Assembly: GCF_050613185.1 (NCBI RefSeq)
Contig: NZ_CP192511.1
Coordinates: forward strand, 1,488,001 to 1,552,000
Length of the DNA stretch: 64,000 bases
Origin: Chelonobacter sp050613185
Lineage (GTDB): Bacteria; Pseudomonadota; Gammaproteobacteria; Enterobacterales; Pasteurellaceae
Reading direction: 5' to 3'
The notes under the pieces are model-generated. The model worked only from the letters and a program-made list of their open reading frames with translations. It was not told the DNA's origin and did not search any database. Positions 54,066 to 62,966 of this stretch are shown here, one piece after another (positions within the stretch are counted from its first letter, which is position 1; the number at the start of each line of letters is the position of its first letter). The translations under genes and the position numbers were made by a program.

Positions 54066-55136
54066 ATGGGCTTGTCATATTTTAATAAAAAAAGTTTAGT
54101 CATTGCCTTAACCGCACTGAGCGTCGGCTTGTCGTCTGCGTATGCCGCAGGGGATTTGGCGGCGTTGGAAGTGGCGGCGAGAAAAGAAGGCGCGGTGAAC
54201 AGTGTCGGTATGCCGGACACGTGGGCGAACTGGAAAGATACGTGGGTGCAGTTGGGCGAGAAATACGGCTTGAAGCACACTGACACCGATATGAGCTCGG
54301 CACAGGAAATTGCCAAGTTTGATGCGGAAAAGAAAAATGCGACCGCGGATATCGGTGATGTCGGCGCCTCTTTCGGACCGATTGCGGTGCAAAAAGGCGT
54401 GACCCAAGCGTATAAAACCAGCTATTGGGATGACATTCCGGCATGGGCGAAAGATGAAGACGGGCATTGGATGTTGGCGTATACCGGCACGATTGCCTTT
54501 ATCGTCAATAAAAATACCGTGAAAAACACTCCGCACAGTTGGGACGATTTGCTGAAAGGCGATTATAAAGTGACCGTCGGCGATGTCAGTGTGGCGGCGC
54601 AGGCGGTGAACGGCGTGTTGGCGGCGAACTTTGCGCGCGGCGGCGATGAAAAAGATTTAACCCCGGCATTGGATTTCTTTGCCGAGTTGGCGAAACAGGG
54701 GCGTTTGGGCATGGTTGATCCAAGCATTGCCAACTTGGAAAAAGGCGAAGTGGAAGTCGGTGTCGTATGGGATTTCAACGGCTTGAACTACCGTGATCAA
54801 ATCGATCCGACCCGTTTTGAAGTGCTGATTCCGTCGGACGGCTCGGTGATTTCCGGTTACACCACCATCATCAATAAATATGCCAAACACCCCAATGCGG
54901 CGAAATTGGCACGCGAATATATTTTGTCCGATCAAGGGCAGATCAACCTGGCGCGCGGTTATGCCCGTCCGATTCGCGCCGACAAACTCAGCTTGCCGCA
55001 AGATGTGGTGGCGAAATTGTTGCCGTCCGAGCAGTACAAAAACGCACGTCCGATTCAAGACGGCAAAGCATGGGAAAAAACGGCTAAACAACTGCCGCGC
55101 CTGTGGCAGGAAAAAGTCATTATCAATATGAAATAA
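54066..55136 (+). CDS. ABC transporter substrate-binding protein (spermidine/iron/phosphonate class)
   Basis: A 356-residue periplasmic binding protein with a signal peptide (LSVGLSSAYAAGD, cleavage near residue 28). The mature part has the family 1-type pattern of the group that binds polyamines, ferric ion, 2-aminoethylphosphonate or sugar phosphates (FDAEKKNATADIGDVGASFG, AYTGTIAFIVNKN, SGYTTIINKYAKHPNAAKLA). AAAGGAG lies before the ATG. It begins a six-gene operon whose other members are two permeases, an ATPase and two phosphatase-type hydrolases, so a phosphorylated or phosphonate ligand is inferred. Confidence 0.88.
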   Translation: MGLSYFNKKSLVIALTALSVGLSSAYAAGDLAALEVAARKEGAVNSVGMPDTWANWKDTWVQLGEKYGLKHTDTDMSSAQEIAKFDAEKKNATADIGDVGASFGPIAVQKGVTQAYKTSYWDDIPAWAKDEDGHWMLAYTGTIAFIVNKNTVKNTPHSWDDLLKGDYKVTVGDVSVAAQAVNGVLAANFARGGDEKDLTPALDFFAELAKQGRLGMVDPSIANLEKGEVEVGVVWDFNGLNYRDQIDPTRFEVLIPSDGSVISGYTTIINKYAKHPNAAKLAREYILSDQGQINLARGYARPIRADKLSLPQDVVAKLLPSEQYKNARPIQDGKAWEKTAKQLPRLWQEKVIINMK

Positions 55137-55146
55137 GAGGTTGATG

Positions 55147-55944
55147 ATGAAAGCAATTCTGGTGATTTTAGACGGCTTGAATTATGCCACCGCCGTGCAA
55201 ACCATGGGGCATTTACAGGCGTTGTGTCGGCGCGGCATGGGCAAATTGTATCAAGTGCAAAGCGAACTGCCTGCGCTGTCGCGCCCGTTGTACGAGTGTC
55301 TGCTCACCGGTGTTGCGCCGATTGACAGCGGCGTGGTGAATAATCGCATCACCCGCTTGTCGCACCATCGGAGTATTTTTCATTATGCCGCGGCGGCGGG
55401 TTTGACAACCGCTGCGGCGGCGTATCATTGGGTGAGCGAGTTGTATAACCGCACCCCGTTTAATCCGACCTTGGATCGCCATGTGCAAGCACCGCACTTG
55501 CCGATTCAATATGCGCATTTTTATTACGCCGACGACTATCCCGATTCCCATCTGTTTGCCGACGGCGACAGCCTGCGCCACTTGCACCAACCGCACTTTT
55601 TACTGTGCCATTCGATGAATATCGACGACATCGGACACCACTACGGACAAGACAGCAAACAATACCGTGATGCGGCACGCCGCGCCGATAATATTTTGTC
55701 CGATTACCTCGCGACGTGGTTGCAAGAGGGCTATCAGGTGATTATCACCGCCGATCACGGCATGAATGACGACGGCAACCATTGTGCCGATTCCGACACG
55801 GAGGCACGCGTGCCGTTTTATGTGTTCGGCGAGGCGTTCAGTTTGACGGATACCGCCCTTTTACAGACCGAGATTTGCGGCACGGTTTGCCAAATTTTAG
55901 GTGTAGAACACGATAAACCGTTTTGTGCGGCGCTATTAAAATAA
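55147..55944 (+). CDS. Alkaline phosphatase superfamily hydrolase (cytoplasmic)
   Basis: A compact 265-residue protein of the alkaline phosphatase/nucleotide pyrophosphatase superfamily. Metal ligands are visible at Asp9 (VILDGLN), the NIDDIGHHYG stretch and TADHGMN; Ser45 in ALSRPLYECLLTG occupies the nucleophile position. There is no signal peptide, so it should act in the cytoplasm. The start at 55147 is best spaced from AGAGG, though ATG and TTG codons lie just before. Position between binding protein and permeases indicates it cleaves a phosphoester, phosphodiester or phosphonate imported by this system. The substrate is unknown. Confidence 0.82.
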   Translation: MKAILVILDGLNYATAVQTMGHLQALCRRGMGKLYQVQSELPALSRPLYECLLTGVAPIDSGVVNNRITRLSHHRSIFHYAAAAGLTTAAAAYHWVSELYNRTPFNPTLDRHVQAPHLPIQYAHFYYADDYPDSHLFADGDSLRHLHQPHFLLCHSMNIDDIGHHYGQDSKQYRDAARRADNILSDYLATWLQEGYQVIITADHGMNDDGNHCADSDTEARVPFYVFGEAFSLTDTALLQTEICGTVCQILGVEHDKPFCAALLK

Positions 55945-55967
55945 AAAATTAACGTAGAGGCAATTTG

Positions 55968-56804
55968 ATGAAAGGGAAAGGGTTAGCGATTGCGGCGATG
56001 TTGCCGTTTTTACTGTTTTTCCTCGCATTTCAGCTGGTGCCGCTGATTTGGATTGTGATTAACGGGTTTCAGCTTGAAGACGGCGGTTGGGGGGTGGCGA
56101 ATTTCAGCGAAATTGTCAGTTCCTCGTTTTACTTGCAAGCGATCCGTTACTCATTGGAGATTTCGCTTTGGTCGAGTCTGTTCGGGCTAGTGATTGCGCT
56201 GTTCGGCAGCTATTCCCTGAGTGCGATCAAACCGTCGCGGGTCGGCGATTTTATTTTGTCGTTCAATAGCATGACCAGTAATTTTTCCGGCATTCCGCTT
56301 GCGTTCGCGTTTATTATTTTGCTAGGGGCGAACGGTGCGCTGAATCTGCTGTTACGTCACCACGGTTTTGCCGCAATTGATATTTATTCCAAAACCGGGA
56401 TTATCATTATTTATACCTATTTCCAAATTCCGTTGGCGGTGTTGCTGCTCTATCCGGCATTCGATGCCTTGAAACGGGAGTGGCGCGAGGCGGCGGCGTT
56501 GCTCGGTGCGAACAGCACGGCATATTGGTGCAAAATTGCCGTGCCGGTGCTAATGCCGGCGTTGCTCGGCACGCTGGTGGTGCTGTTTGCTAATGCGATT
56601 GGTGCGTATGCCACGATTTACGCCCTCACTAGCGGCAACTATAACGTCGTGCCGATCCGTATCGGCGCCTTGGTATCGGGTGATATTTTCCTCAATCCGT
56701 ATCTTGCCAGTGCGCTGTCGTTGTTCTTGATCGCATTAATGTTAGTGGTGACGCTGGTGCACCGTGGGTTGGGTAAGCGTTATAACTATCAGGATAAAAG
56801 GTAA
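55968..56804 (+). CDS. ABC transporter permease 1 of the organophosphate-like operon
   Basis: A 278-residue permease with six membrane segments and a PotB-like arrangement; the EAA loop is LKREWREAAALLGANSTAYWCKIAVP. GTAGAGG precedes the ATG. Separate genes for the two permease halves set this transporter apart from the Pasteurellaceae AfuB-type hexose-phosphate and iron systems, where the halves are fused. It pairs with the permease that begins immediately after its stop. Confidence 0.9.
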   Translation: MKGKGLAIAAMLPFLLFFLAFQLVPLIWIVINGFQLEDGGWGVANFSEIVSSSFYLQAIRYSLEISLWSSLFGLVIALFGSYSLSAIKPSRVGDFILSFNSMTSNFSGIPLAFAFIILLGANGALNLLLRHHGFAAIDIYSKTGIIIIYTYFQIPLAVLLLYPAFDALKREWREAAALLGANSTAYWCKIAVPVLMPALLGTLVVLFANAIGAYATIYALTSGNYNVVPIRIGALVSGDIFLNPYLASALSLFLIALMLVVTLVHRGLGKRYNYQDKR

Positions 56805-56805
56805 G

Positions 56806-57597
56806 ATGATGGCGAAAGATCGTATTTATCATTACAGTGTGTTATTGGTTTTGTTGCTGATTTTAGCTGCGCCGATTGCCGCAACCGCACTTTATTCCGT
56901 TTCCACCAGTTGGGGCGCAACCCTGCTGCCTGACGGCTTAACCTTAGATTGGTATCACCAACTGTGGACGGACGAACGTTTTCTGACCGCACTTTTCCGT
57001 TCGTTGTGGATCTGTTTCACTGCGTTGGTGGTGGCGATCGCTTTCACCTTTCCGGTGATTTTTGTGGTGGATTACTATTTCCCCAAACTGAAACCGTTGA
57101 TGAATTTAGTGGTGATTTTGCCGTTCGCCATTCCGCCGGTGGTGTCGTCGGTCGGGCTGTTGCAGCTCTATTCCGATGAGCCTTTTGCCATCACCGGCAC
57201 GCCGTGGATCTTGATCGGCTGCTATTTTATGATTGCCTTGCCGTTTATTTACCGGGCGATTGAAAACAATTTAAGTGCGATTAACTTGCGCGATCTGGTC
57301 GATACCGCCCATTTATTGGGCGCAAGCACCTTGCGGGCAGTATGGCAGATTATTTTACCTAACCTCAAAAATGGGCTGTTATCGGCGATTTTCCTCTCAT
57401 TTTCATTCCTGATCGGCGAATTTTTGTTTGCCAATATGTTGGTCGGCGGACAATACGAAACCTTGCAGGTTTATCTCTATAACATCCGCAACCGTAGCGG
57501 ACACTATTCCAGTGCGTTGGTGGTGTCGTATTTCCTGCTGATTTTATTTGCCACCCTGATTGCCAACAGCCTTAACCGTGAAAAAAGGAAAGATTAA
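56806..57597 (+). CDS. ABC transporter permease 2 of the organophosphate-like operon
   Basis: A 263-residue permease with six membrane segments, PotC-like; the EAA loop is around LRDLVDTAHLLGASTLRAVWQIILP. ATG codons at 56806 and 56809 are both possible after AAAAGG; a longer frame from 56764 overlaps the first permease and is not used. Its TAA overlaps the ATG of the ATPase gene by one base, so expression is probably coupled. Confidence 0.9.
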   Translation: MMAKDRIYHYSVLLVLLLILAAPIAATALYSVSTSWGATLLPDGLTLDWYHQLWTDERFLTALFRSLWICFTALVVAIAFTFPVIFVVDYYFPKLKPLMNLVVILPFAIPPVVSSVGLLQLYSDEPFAITGTPWILIGCYFMIALPFIYRAIENNLSAINLRDLVDTAHLLGASTLRAVWQIILPNLKNGLLSAIFLSFSFLIGEFLFANMLVGGQYETLQVYLYNIRNRSGHYSSALVVSYFLLILFATLIANSLNREKRKD

Positions 57598-58589
57598 TGT
57601 CTTATTTAAATGTGGTTGATTTAGATAAAAAATATGGCGACAACACCATTTTTAGCAATATCCGTTTTCATGCCGATCAAGGGGAATTCGTCACTTTGTT
57701 AGGACCGAGCGGTTGCGGCAAATCCACCTTGTTGCGCTGTATTGCCGGTTTGACCGAGATTGACAGCGGACAAATCGTGCTGAACGGGCAGGAAATCACC
57801 CACGCCACGCCGCAAAAACGCAATATTGCGATGGTATTTCAAAGCTATGCGTTGTTTCCGAATATGAATGTGTATGACAACGTGGCGTTCGGGCTGAAAA
57901 TGCGCAAAGTGCGGTCGGCGGAAATTCAGCAACGGGTTGCGCAGATTTTAGCGTTGGTCGAATTGGAAAAATACCGTGATCGCTATCCGCAGCAGTTGTC
58001 CGGCGGACAATGTCAGCGGGTGGCGTTGGCGCGTTCGCTGGTTACGCGCCCTGATTTACTGTTGTTGGACGAACCGCTGTCGGCATTGGACGCACGCATT
58101 CGTAAACATTTGCGCCAGCAGATCCGCCAAATTCAGCAGGAACTGAAGCTGACCACGATTTTCGTGACCCATGATCAGGAGGAAGCTTTGACCATGTCGG
58201 ATCGGATTGTGCTGATGAATCAGGGGCGGATCGAGCAAAACAGCGATGCCGAAACCCTGTATCTTGCGCCGCAAACCCGTTTCAGCGCCGGTTTTATCGG
58301 CAGCTACAATATTCTCGGCGCCGCAGACGCTGCTCGGCTGCTGGCGTGCGAAGTGCGGTCTGATATTGCGATCCGCCCCGAATCCATCAGGCTGGAGGCT
58401 GATAGCGAGCACGGACGCGGCGTGATTGTCGGGCGTAGTTTGTTGGGCAATATTATCCGTTATAAAGTGCGCTTGGACGGCGTGGATCTGACGGTGGATA
58501 AACTCAATCTGTCGCGCGAGCATTTTTTCCCACTCGGTACGATGGTGAAAGTGGAATTTGAACAGGGGCAAATCAGGGAGTTGCAATGA
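57597..58589 (+). CDS. ABC transporter ATP-binding protein, PotA/FbpC class
   Basis: A 330-residue ATPase with Walker A GPSGCGKSTLL, signature LSGGQCQRVALARS, Walker B LLLLDEPLSALDARI and a C-terminal TOBE region (IAIRPESIRL). Note Cys in place of the usual Gln in the signature (GGQCQR), unlikely to matter. It energises the two adjacent permeases. The end of the gene overlaps the HAD phosphatase start by four bases (ATGA). Confidence 0.92.
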   Translation: MSYLNVVDLDKKYGDNTIFSNIRFHADQGEFVTLLGPSGCGKSTLLRCIAGLTEIDSGQIVLNGQEITHATPQKRNIAMVFQSYALFPNMNVYDNVAFGLKMRKVRSAEIQQRVAQILALVELEKYRDRYPQQLSGGQCQRVALARSLVTRPDLLLLDEPLSALDARIRKHLRQQIRQIQQELKLTTIFVTHDQEEALTMSDRIVLMNQGRIEQNSDAETLYLAPQTRFSAGFIGSYNILGAADAARLLACEVRSDIAIRPESIRLEADSEHGRGVIVGRSLLGNIIRYKVRLDGVDLTVDKLNLSREHFFPLGTMVKVEFEQGQIRELQ

Positions 58590-59242
58590 GTTTAGTGCTA
58601 TTTGATCTGGACGATACGCTGATCGACGGCGACAGTGCTTCTTTGTGGAGCGAATTTATGCTACATCGCGGTTTGGTCGATCACGAATTTGTCGAACGGG
58701 AATACTTGATGATGCAGAAATATGCCGCCGCTGACATGTCGATGGACGATTATATGGCGTTTACCCTTGCACCGTTGCGGGGGATGTCGCAAGCGGAGAT
58801 TGCCAAACAGACCGCACTTTTTGCTTTAAATGAGATTGAGCCGCGGATTTATCCGGCGGCAAAACAAAGCGTCAAACAGGCGCAACTTGCCGGACAACGG
58901 CTGATCATGATTTCGGCGACCGCCGATTTTGTGGTACAAGCGGCGGCGAAACGGTTGGGCATTCGTGAAGTGATTGCGATTCAAACCGAGCTGCTGGACG
59001 GACATTACACGGGCAACACCGTCGGGGTGCTCAGCTACCAGCAGGGCAAAGTAACCCGTTTGCAAGCCTATCTCGGTGATCATTATGCCGATTTAATACG
59101 TGCTGCGACGTTCTACTCCGATTCGTGTAACGACCTGCCGTTGCTGAACGAAGTGGGCTATCCGAAAGTGGTCAATCCTGACCGCACTTTGCGCCGGCAC
59201 GCGGAAAAGTGCGGTTGGCAAATCCTGACTTGGCAGCTGTAG
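58586..59242 (+). CDS. HAD-IB family phosphatase
   Basis: A 218-residue haloacid dehalogenase-superfamily hydrolase of the phosphoserine-phosphatase-like IB group. Motif I is FDLDDTLIDG with nucleophile Asp7 and Asp9, motif II MISATADF, and motif IV YSDSCNDLPLL. No signal peptide. Translationally coupled to the ABC ATPase gene, it is the last of the operon and probably removes phosphate from a product released by the alkaline-phosphatase-type enzyme or from the imported compound itself. It lacks the features of phosphonoacetaldehyde hydrolase, so a phosphonatase role is not supported. Confidence 0.87.
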   Translation: MSLVLFDLDDTLIDGDSASLWSEFMLHRGLVDHEFVEREYLMMQKYAAADMSMDDYMAFTLAPLRGMSQAEIAKQTALFALNEIEPRIYPAAKQSVKQAQLAGQRLIMISATADFVVQAAAKRLGIREVIAIQTELLDGHYTGNTVGVLSYQQGKVTRLQAYLGDHYADLIRAATFYSDSCNDLPLLNEVGYPKVVNPDRTLRRHAEKCGWQILTWQL

Positions 59243-59435
59243 GGGCTGTCGCTCTTTATTTATAATTTGAGCAATGGATCCTAAAATCAGCAACCACAAA
59301 ACGGATAAAAAATCTGCGAAAAAGAATATCCCCCTATTTTATATTGGTAAAAAAAGCGTATAATTCTGCACCATTCGACTTATCTTTTCGCTTCTTTAAG
59401 AAGTATTATTTTTGAGTTTTGCAGGATCGCATTAT

Positions 59436-60284
59436 ATGTGTCAACTTTTGGGCATGAACTGTAACAGCCCGACCGATATTGTTTTTTCTTTTGAAGGTTT
59501 TCGCCGCCGTGCAGGGATCACCGATCACCATTCCGACGGCTTCGGTATCGCATTTTTCGAAGGCAAAGGCGTGCGCGTGTTTCGCGATGACAAACCGTGC
59601 AGTTCATCGCCGATTGCCGATTGCGTCAAGCAGTACCACATCAAATCCTTGAATGTGATCGCGCATATCCGCAAAGCGACCCAAGGCTTGGTGAATCTGG
59701 AAAACACCCACCCGTTTATGCGTGAAATCTGGGGCGAAAACTGGGTGTTTGCCCACAACGGCAACTTGAAAACCATGCCGGATCTGTCGGAAAGCCGAGC
59801 GCAACCAATCGGCACAACCGATTCCGAAGCGGCATTCTGCTACATGGTGGAAAAACTCAAAGTGCGCTATCACAAAAAGCCGAGTGATCAGGCGATTTTC
59901 GATGCGGTGCGTGAAATTGCGAATGATCTGGCAGAGCTAGGTACGTTTAACTTTATCCTGTCTAACGGACAAATCATGCTGGCGCATTGTTCCACCAATT
60001 TGCATTATGTCATGCGCAAAGCCCCGTTCGGCAAAGCGTTCCGTATTGACGATGACGGCGTGATTGACTTTAACGACTTCGCCAAACCGAACGACCGGGT
60101 GAATATCATCTCGACCTTTCCGCTGACCAAAAACGAAGAATGGGTCAAAATGGAACACGGCGGTTTTGTGATGTTCAAAGACGGCGAAAAAATCCATGAA
60201 GTGGTCGGTATCTTCAAACACATGGAAGATGACGGCACGACGTGCCGCGCACAAGAGCAAATTGAAACCCAGAATGCCGCTTGA
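59436..60284 (+). CDS. Class II glutamine amidotransferase, YafJ-like
   Basis: A 282-residue Ntn-hydrolase fold protein. The start at 59436 is chosen because it makes Cys2 the N-terminal nucleophile (MCQLLGMNCN) after removal of methionine; an upstream in-frame codon would bury it. Further active-site segments are HIRKATQGLVNLENTHPF and FAHNGNL. YafJ-type proteins are isolated glutaminase domains without a recognised synthetase partner, and their acceptor is unknown. A -10-like TATAAT lies at 59359-59364. The paired-uptake-signal terminator follows. Confidence 0.88.
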   Translation: MCQLLGMNCNSPTDIVFSFEGFRRRAGITDHHSDGFGIAFFEGKGVRVFRDDKPCSSSPIADCVKQYHIKSLNVIAHIRKATQGLVNLENTHPFMREIWGENWVFAHNGNLKTMPDLSESRAQPIGTTDSEAAFCYMVEKLKVRYHKKPSDQAIFDAVREIANDLAELGTFNFILSNGQIMLAHCSTNLHYVMRKAPFGKAFRIDDDGVIDFNDFAKPNDRVNIISTFPLTKNEEWVKMEHGGFVMFKDGEKIHEVVGIFKHMEDDGTTCRAQEQIETQNAA

Positions 60285-60300
60285 TTAATGTTAAATTTCC

Positions 60301-60354
60301 AAACCGCACTTTTAGGGCTGATCAGCTCCCAATCAAAAAGTGCGGTTTAATTTT
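60301..60354. terminator. Terminator built from two inverted uptake signals
   Basis: AAACCGCACTTTT (60301-60313) and AAAAGTGCGGTTT (60336-60348) pair over 13 bp and are followed by AATTTTTT. It separates the amidotransferase gene from the convergent LysR gene. Confidence 0.82.
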
Positions 60355-60377
60355 TTCTCTTTTTTGCATACTATTCT

Positions 60378-61274
60378 TTAAGATTTAAATGCGCTAAGTA
60401 GCGAATCTAAAATATAACTTTCAATATTACTGTAGTTATTTTTCCGCAATCGGCATAATGTTACTCGCCAAGGAACCGGATCTTTAATTCGTCGACAGAC
60501 ATAATCATTTGCAGGGTAAATTTCAGCAATCGGGAACGGTAAAATCGTTAATAATTCTTTATTGATTTTGGTTGAATTTAATAAAAAGTCCCAAGAGCTG
60601 GATTCTACAATAATATTCGGATAACTATTGTGCCGTTCAAAATATTCGCTTAATTGGTGATAAATCATAAATGTTTTATCAAAGATAGCCATTTTTTCAT
60701 TATGTAAATCCTGCCATGTTAAGATTGATTTTTGTGCCAAGTGGTGTTGCGGCGAGAAGAAAACCGCCAGTTCGGAATGCGAAATTTCAAAAGAATCAAT
60801 GATATTTTTAGAAATGCCTTCCGGGTAAAGCAGCACGGCTAAATCAATATTCTCCATTAATAATTCGTTTTTTAATACATATGCGCCTTGTTCTTTAATA
60901 CTGAAGTTAATGGTCGGATTATTAAGAATCAAATGCGGCATAATTTCAGAAAATACAACGGATAAAACTAATGGCGGAATACCGATGGTAATATTTCCGG
61001 TAATTTTATTCGTGATTTTACGCAGATTGTGATTCATATTATTATATTTTTCGATAATCTCTTTTGCATCGTGATAATAATTTTCTCCAACGTAAGTCAA
61101 ACCGATGATTTTTCCCTGCGCGCGCTTGAATAATTGAATGGCTTCCCGTTTTTCAAAGTCGTTAATCATCATGCTGAGTGCCGGCTGCGAAATATACAGA
61201 TGTTGTGAAGTGCGGCTTAAATTAAAATTGTTATCTACAATCGCGATGAAATAGCGCAGATGTCGAATATCCAT
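60378..61274 (-). CDS. LysR family transcriptional regulator
   Basis: A 298-residue LysR-type regulator. The N-terminal winged helix is MDIRHLRYFIAIVDNNFNLS with SRTSQHLYISQPALSMMI, followed by a two-lobed effector domain. It is divergent from the atoDAB genes, the classical position for a LysR activator of the neighbouring operon, with a short-chain acid or its CoA ester as likely inducer. E. coli uses the two-component AtoSC for its ato genes, so control here would be different. Effector identity is inference. Confidence 0.87.
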   Translation of the reverse strand: MDIRHLRYFIAIVDNNFNLSRTSQHLYISQPALSMMINDFEKREAIQLFKRAQGKIIGLTYVGENYYHDAKEIIEKYNNMNHNLRKITNKITGNITIGIPPLVLSVVFSEIMPHLILNNPTINFSIKEQGAYVLKNELLMENIDLAVLLYPEGISKNIIDSFEISHSELAVFFSPQHHLAQKSILTWQDLHNEKMAIFDKTFMIYHQLSEYFERHNSYPNIIVESSSWDFLLNSTKINKELLTILPFPIAEIYPANDYVCRRIKDPVPWRVTLCRLRKNNYSNIESYILDSLLSAFKS

Positions 61275-61581
61275 ATCATTCTCCGTTAACTTTCTTGACT
61301 ATTCCTATTTTATCTTAAAAACCTATAAATAAAATTGATAGATATCTAAAAAATCAGTATTTCTTTTTCTGTTTTTTTCCTGTTATGCTCGATTCAAATT
61401 ATAACAATGGTAGAGGGGTTGTTTATAACCTTATGAAAAATAAATAAAATTATGAATTGTTTCAAATAAAAAAGAGATGTGGGAAATATAAAAAATTTAG
61501 AAATAGTTTGTTCTATTTTCGATGAATTAAGCGTGTAATTAATTATGTATAAATAAAATATATATCATTTGGAGAGTCATT
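61275..61581. other. 307-bp A+T-rich divergent promoter region (LysR/ato)
   Basis: No gene is visible. The stretch contains a 10-bp palindrome TAGATATCTA at 61339-61348, 65 bp upstream of the LysR start, which could be part of a LysR box, and several A/T tracts. The ribosome site of atoD (TTGGAGAG) ends the region. No CRP or FNR box stands out. Confidence 0.5.
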
Positions 61582-62238
61582 ATGTCTAAAGTTATTGCTA
61601 TTGCCGAGATAAAAAATCATCTGTTTGACGGGATGACGATTATGTCCGGCGGTTTTATGGGGATCGGCTCGGCGGAAACATTGGTGCAGGCGATTTTAGA
61701 TGCCGGTACTAAAGATATTACGCTGATTAGTAGCGATACCGCATTGGTTGATAGCGGCGTAGGACCGCTTATTGTGAACAACCGGGTTAAAAAAGTGATT
61801 GCTTCCCACATCGGCACTAATCCGGAAACCGGCAAAAAAATGATTGCCGGAGAAATCGAGGTGGAATTGGTGCCGCAAGGCACTTTTGCGGAGCGTATCC
61901 GTGCCGGCGGTGCCGGTTTGGGCGGGATTCTAACGCCAACCGGAGTAGGAACGGTGGTGGAAGAGGGAAAACAAAAGATACGAATCGATCAGGTCGATTA
62001 TCTGTTAGAACTGCCGCTGAAAGCCGATTTGGCACTGATTAAAGCGCATACGGCGGATACTTGCGGCAATTTGATCTATGACGGTTCCGCCCGAAACTTT
62101 AATCCGTTAATGGCGCTGGCTTGCAAAACCGTGATTGTCGAGGCGGATTATTTGGTTGAGGCAGGGGAATTAGAACCGAATCAGGTGATCACGCCGGCAA
62201 CGTTGGTGGACCATATTGTGTTAAAAACCGCACTTTGA
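61582..62238 (+). CDS. atoD: Acetate CoA-transferase alpha subunit, AtoD
   Basis: A 218-residue subunit of the 3-oxoacid/acetate CoA-transferase. The N-terminal CoA-binding glycine stretch is MSGGFMGIGSAETLV; GTFAERIRAGGAGLGG is the second family signature. The enzyme moves CoA from acetyl-CoA to acetoacetate, butyrate or similar acids in the cytoplasm. atoA follows after 33 bp. GGAGAG precedes the ATG. Length matches E. coli AtoD (220). Confidence 0.94.
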   Translation: MSKVIAIAEIKNHLFDGMTIMSGGFMGIGSAETLVQAILDAGTKDITLISSDTALVDSGVGPLIVNNRVKKVIASHIGTNPETGKKMIAGEIEVELVPQGTFAERIRAGGAGLGGILTPTGVGTVVEEGKQKIRIDQVDYLLELPLKADLALIKAHTADTCGNLIYDGSARNFNPLMALACKTVIVEADYLVEAGELEPNQVITPATLVDHIVLKTAL

Positions 62239-62271
62239 TCAGTTAAGTGAAGCAATCAGAAGGAAAAGGAT

Positions 62272-62937
62272 ATGAATGCAAAAGAATTAATTGCTCGCCG
62301 TATTGCAATGGAACTTAAAAACGGCGATGTCGTCAATCTGGGAATCGGTTTGCCGACGATGGTGGCAAATTACCTGCCTGATGACGTGAATATCATGTTG
62401 CAGTCCGAAAACGGCTTTTTGGGATTGACCGCTTTGGATAGCGAAACGGCGAACCCGAATATTGTTAATGCAGGCGGACAACCTTGTTCGATTAAGGCTG
62501 ACGGTGCGTTTTTTGACAGCGGCTTTTCCTTTGCCCTCATTCGCGGCGGACATGTCGATGCCTGTGTGCTGGGCGGTTTGGAAGTCGATCAGGAAGCTAA
62601 TCTGGCGAATTGGATGGTGCCGGGCAAAATGGTGCCGGGTATGGGCGGTGCAATGGATTTGGTCACCGGTTCGCGCAAGGTCATTATTGGTATGGAACAT
62701 TGCGCCAAATCGGGGTCGTCAAAAATTCTGAAAAAATGCACTTTGCCTTTAACTGCCAGAAAGAAAGTACATATGGTGGTGACCGAATTGGCGGTGTTTA
62801 GTTTTGTCGACGGCAGATTAATTTTGCAAGAACATGCGCCAAACGTTGATTTGGAGACGATTAAAACCAAAACCGAAGCGGATTTTATCGTCGCGGACGA
62901 TTTTAAAGAGATGGTGATCAGCCGTCAATCTATGTAA
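62272..62937 (+). CDS. atoA: Acetate CoA-transferase beta subunit, AtoA
   Basis: A 221-residue subunit carrying the catalytic glutamate, Glu46 in MLQSENGFLG, which forms the CoA thioester. The GVGLPTM-like NLGIGLPTMVANYLP and the late PGMGGAMDLV segments are typical. AGAAGGAAAAGG precedes the ATG. It works with AtoD, and the thiolase gene follows after 29 bp. Confidence 0.94.
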   Translation: MNAKELIARRIAMELKNGDVVNLGIGLPTMVANYLPDDVNIMLQSENGFLGLTALDSETANPNIVNAGGQPCSIKADGAFFDSGFSFALIRGGHVDACVLGGLEVDQEANLANWMVPGKMVPGMGGAMDLVTGSRKVIIGMEHCAKSGSSKILKKCTLPLTARKKVHMVVTELAVFSFVDGRLILQEHAPNVDLETIKTKTEADFIVADDFKEMVISRQSM

Positions 62938-62966
62938 CCGATAGCCGTATAAAAAAGGAAACAGAT

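Noticed and set aside
58586..59242. HAD protein as phosphonoacetaldehyde hydrolase (PhnX)
   Set aside because: Its motifs and length fit the phosphoserine-phosphatase-like IB group and no lysine Schiff-base region typical of PhnX is seen.
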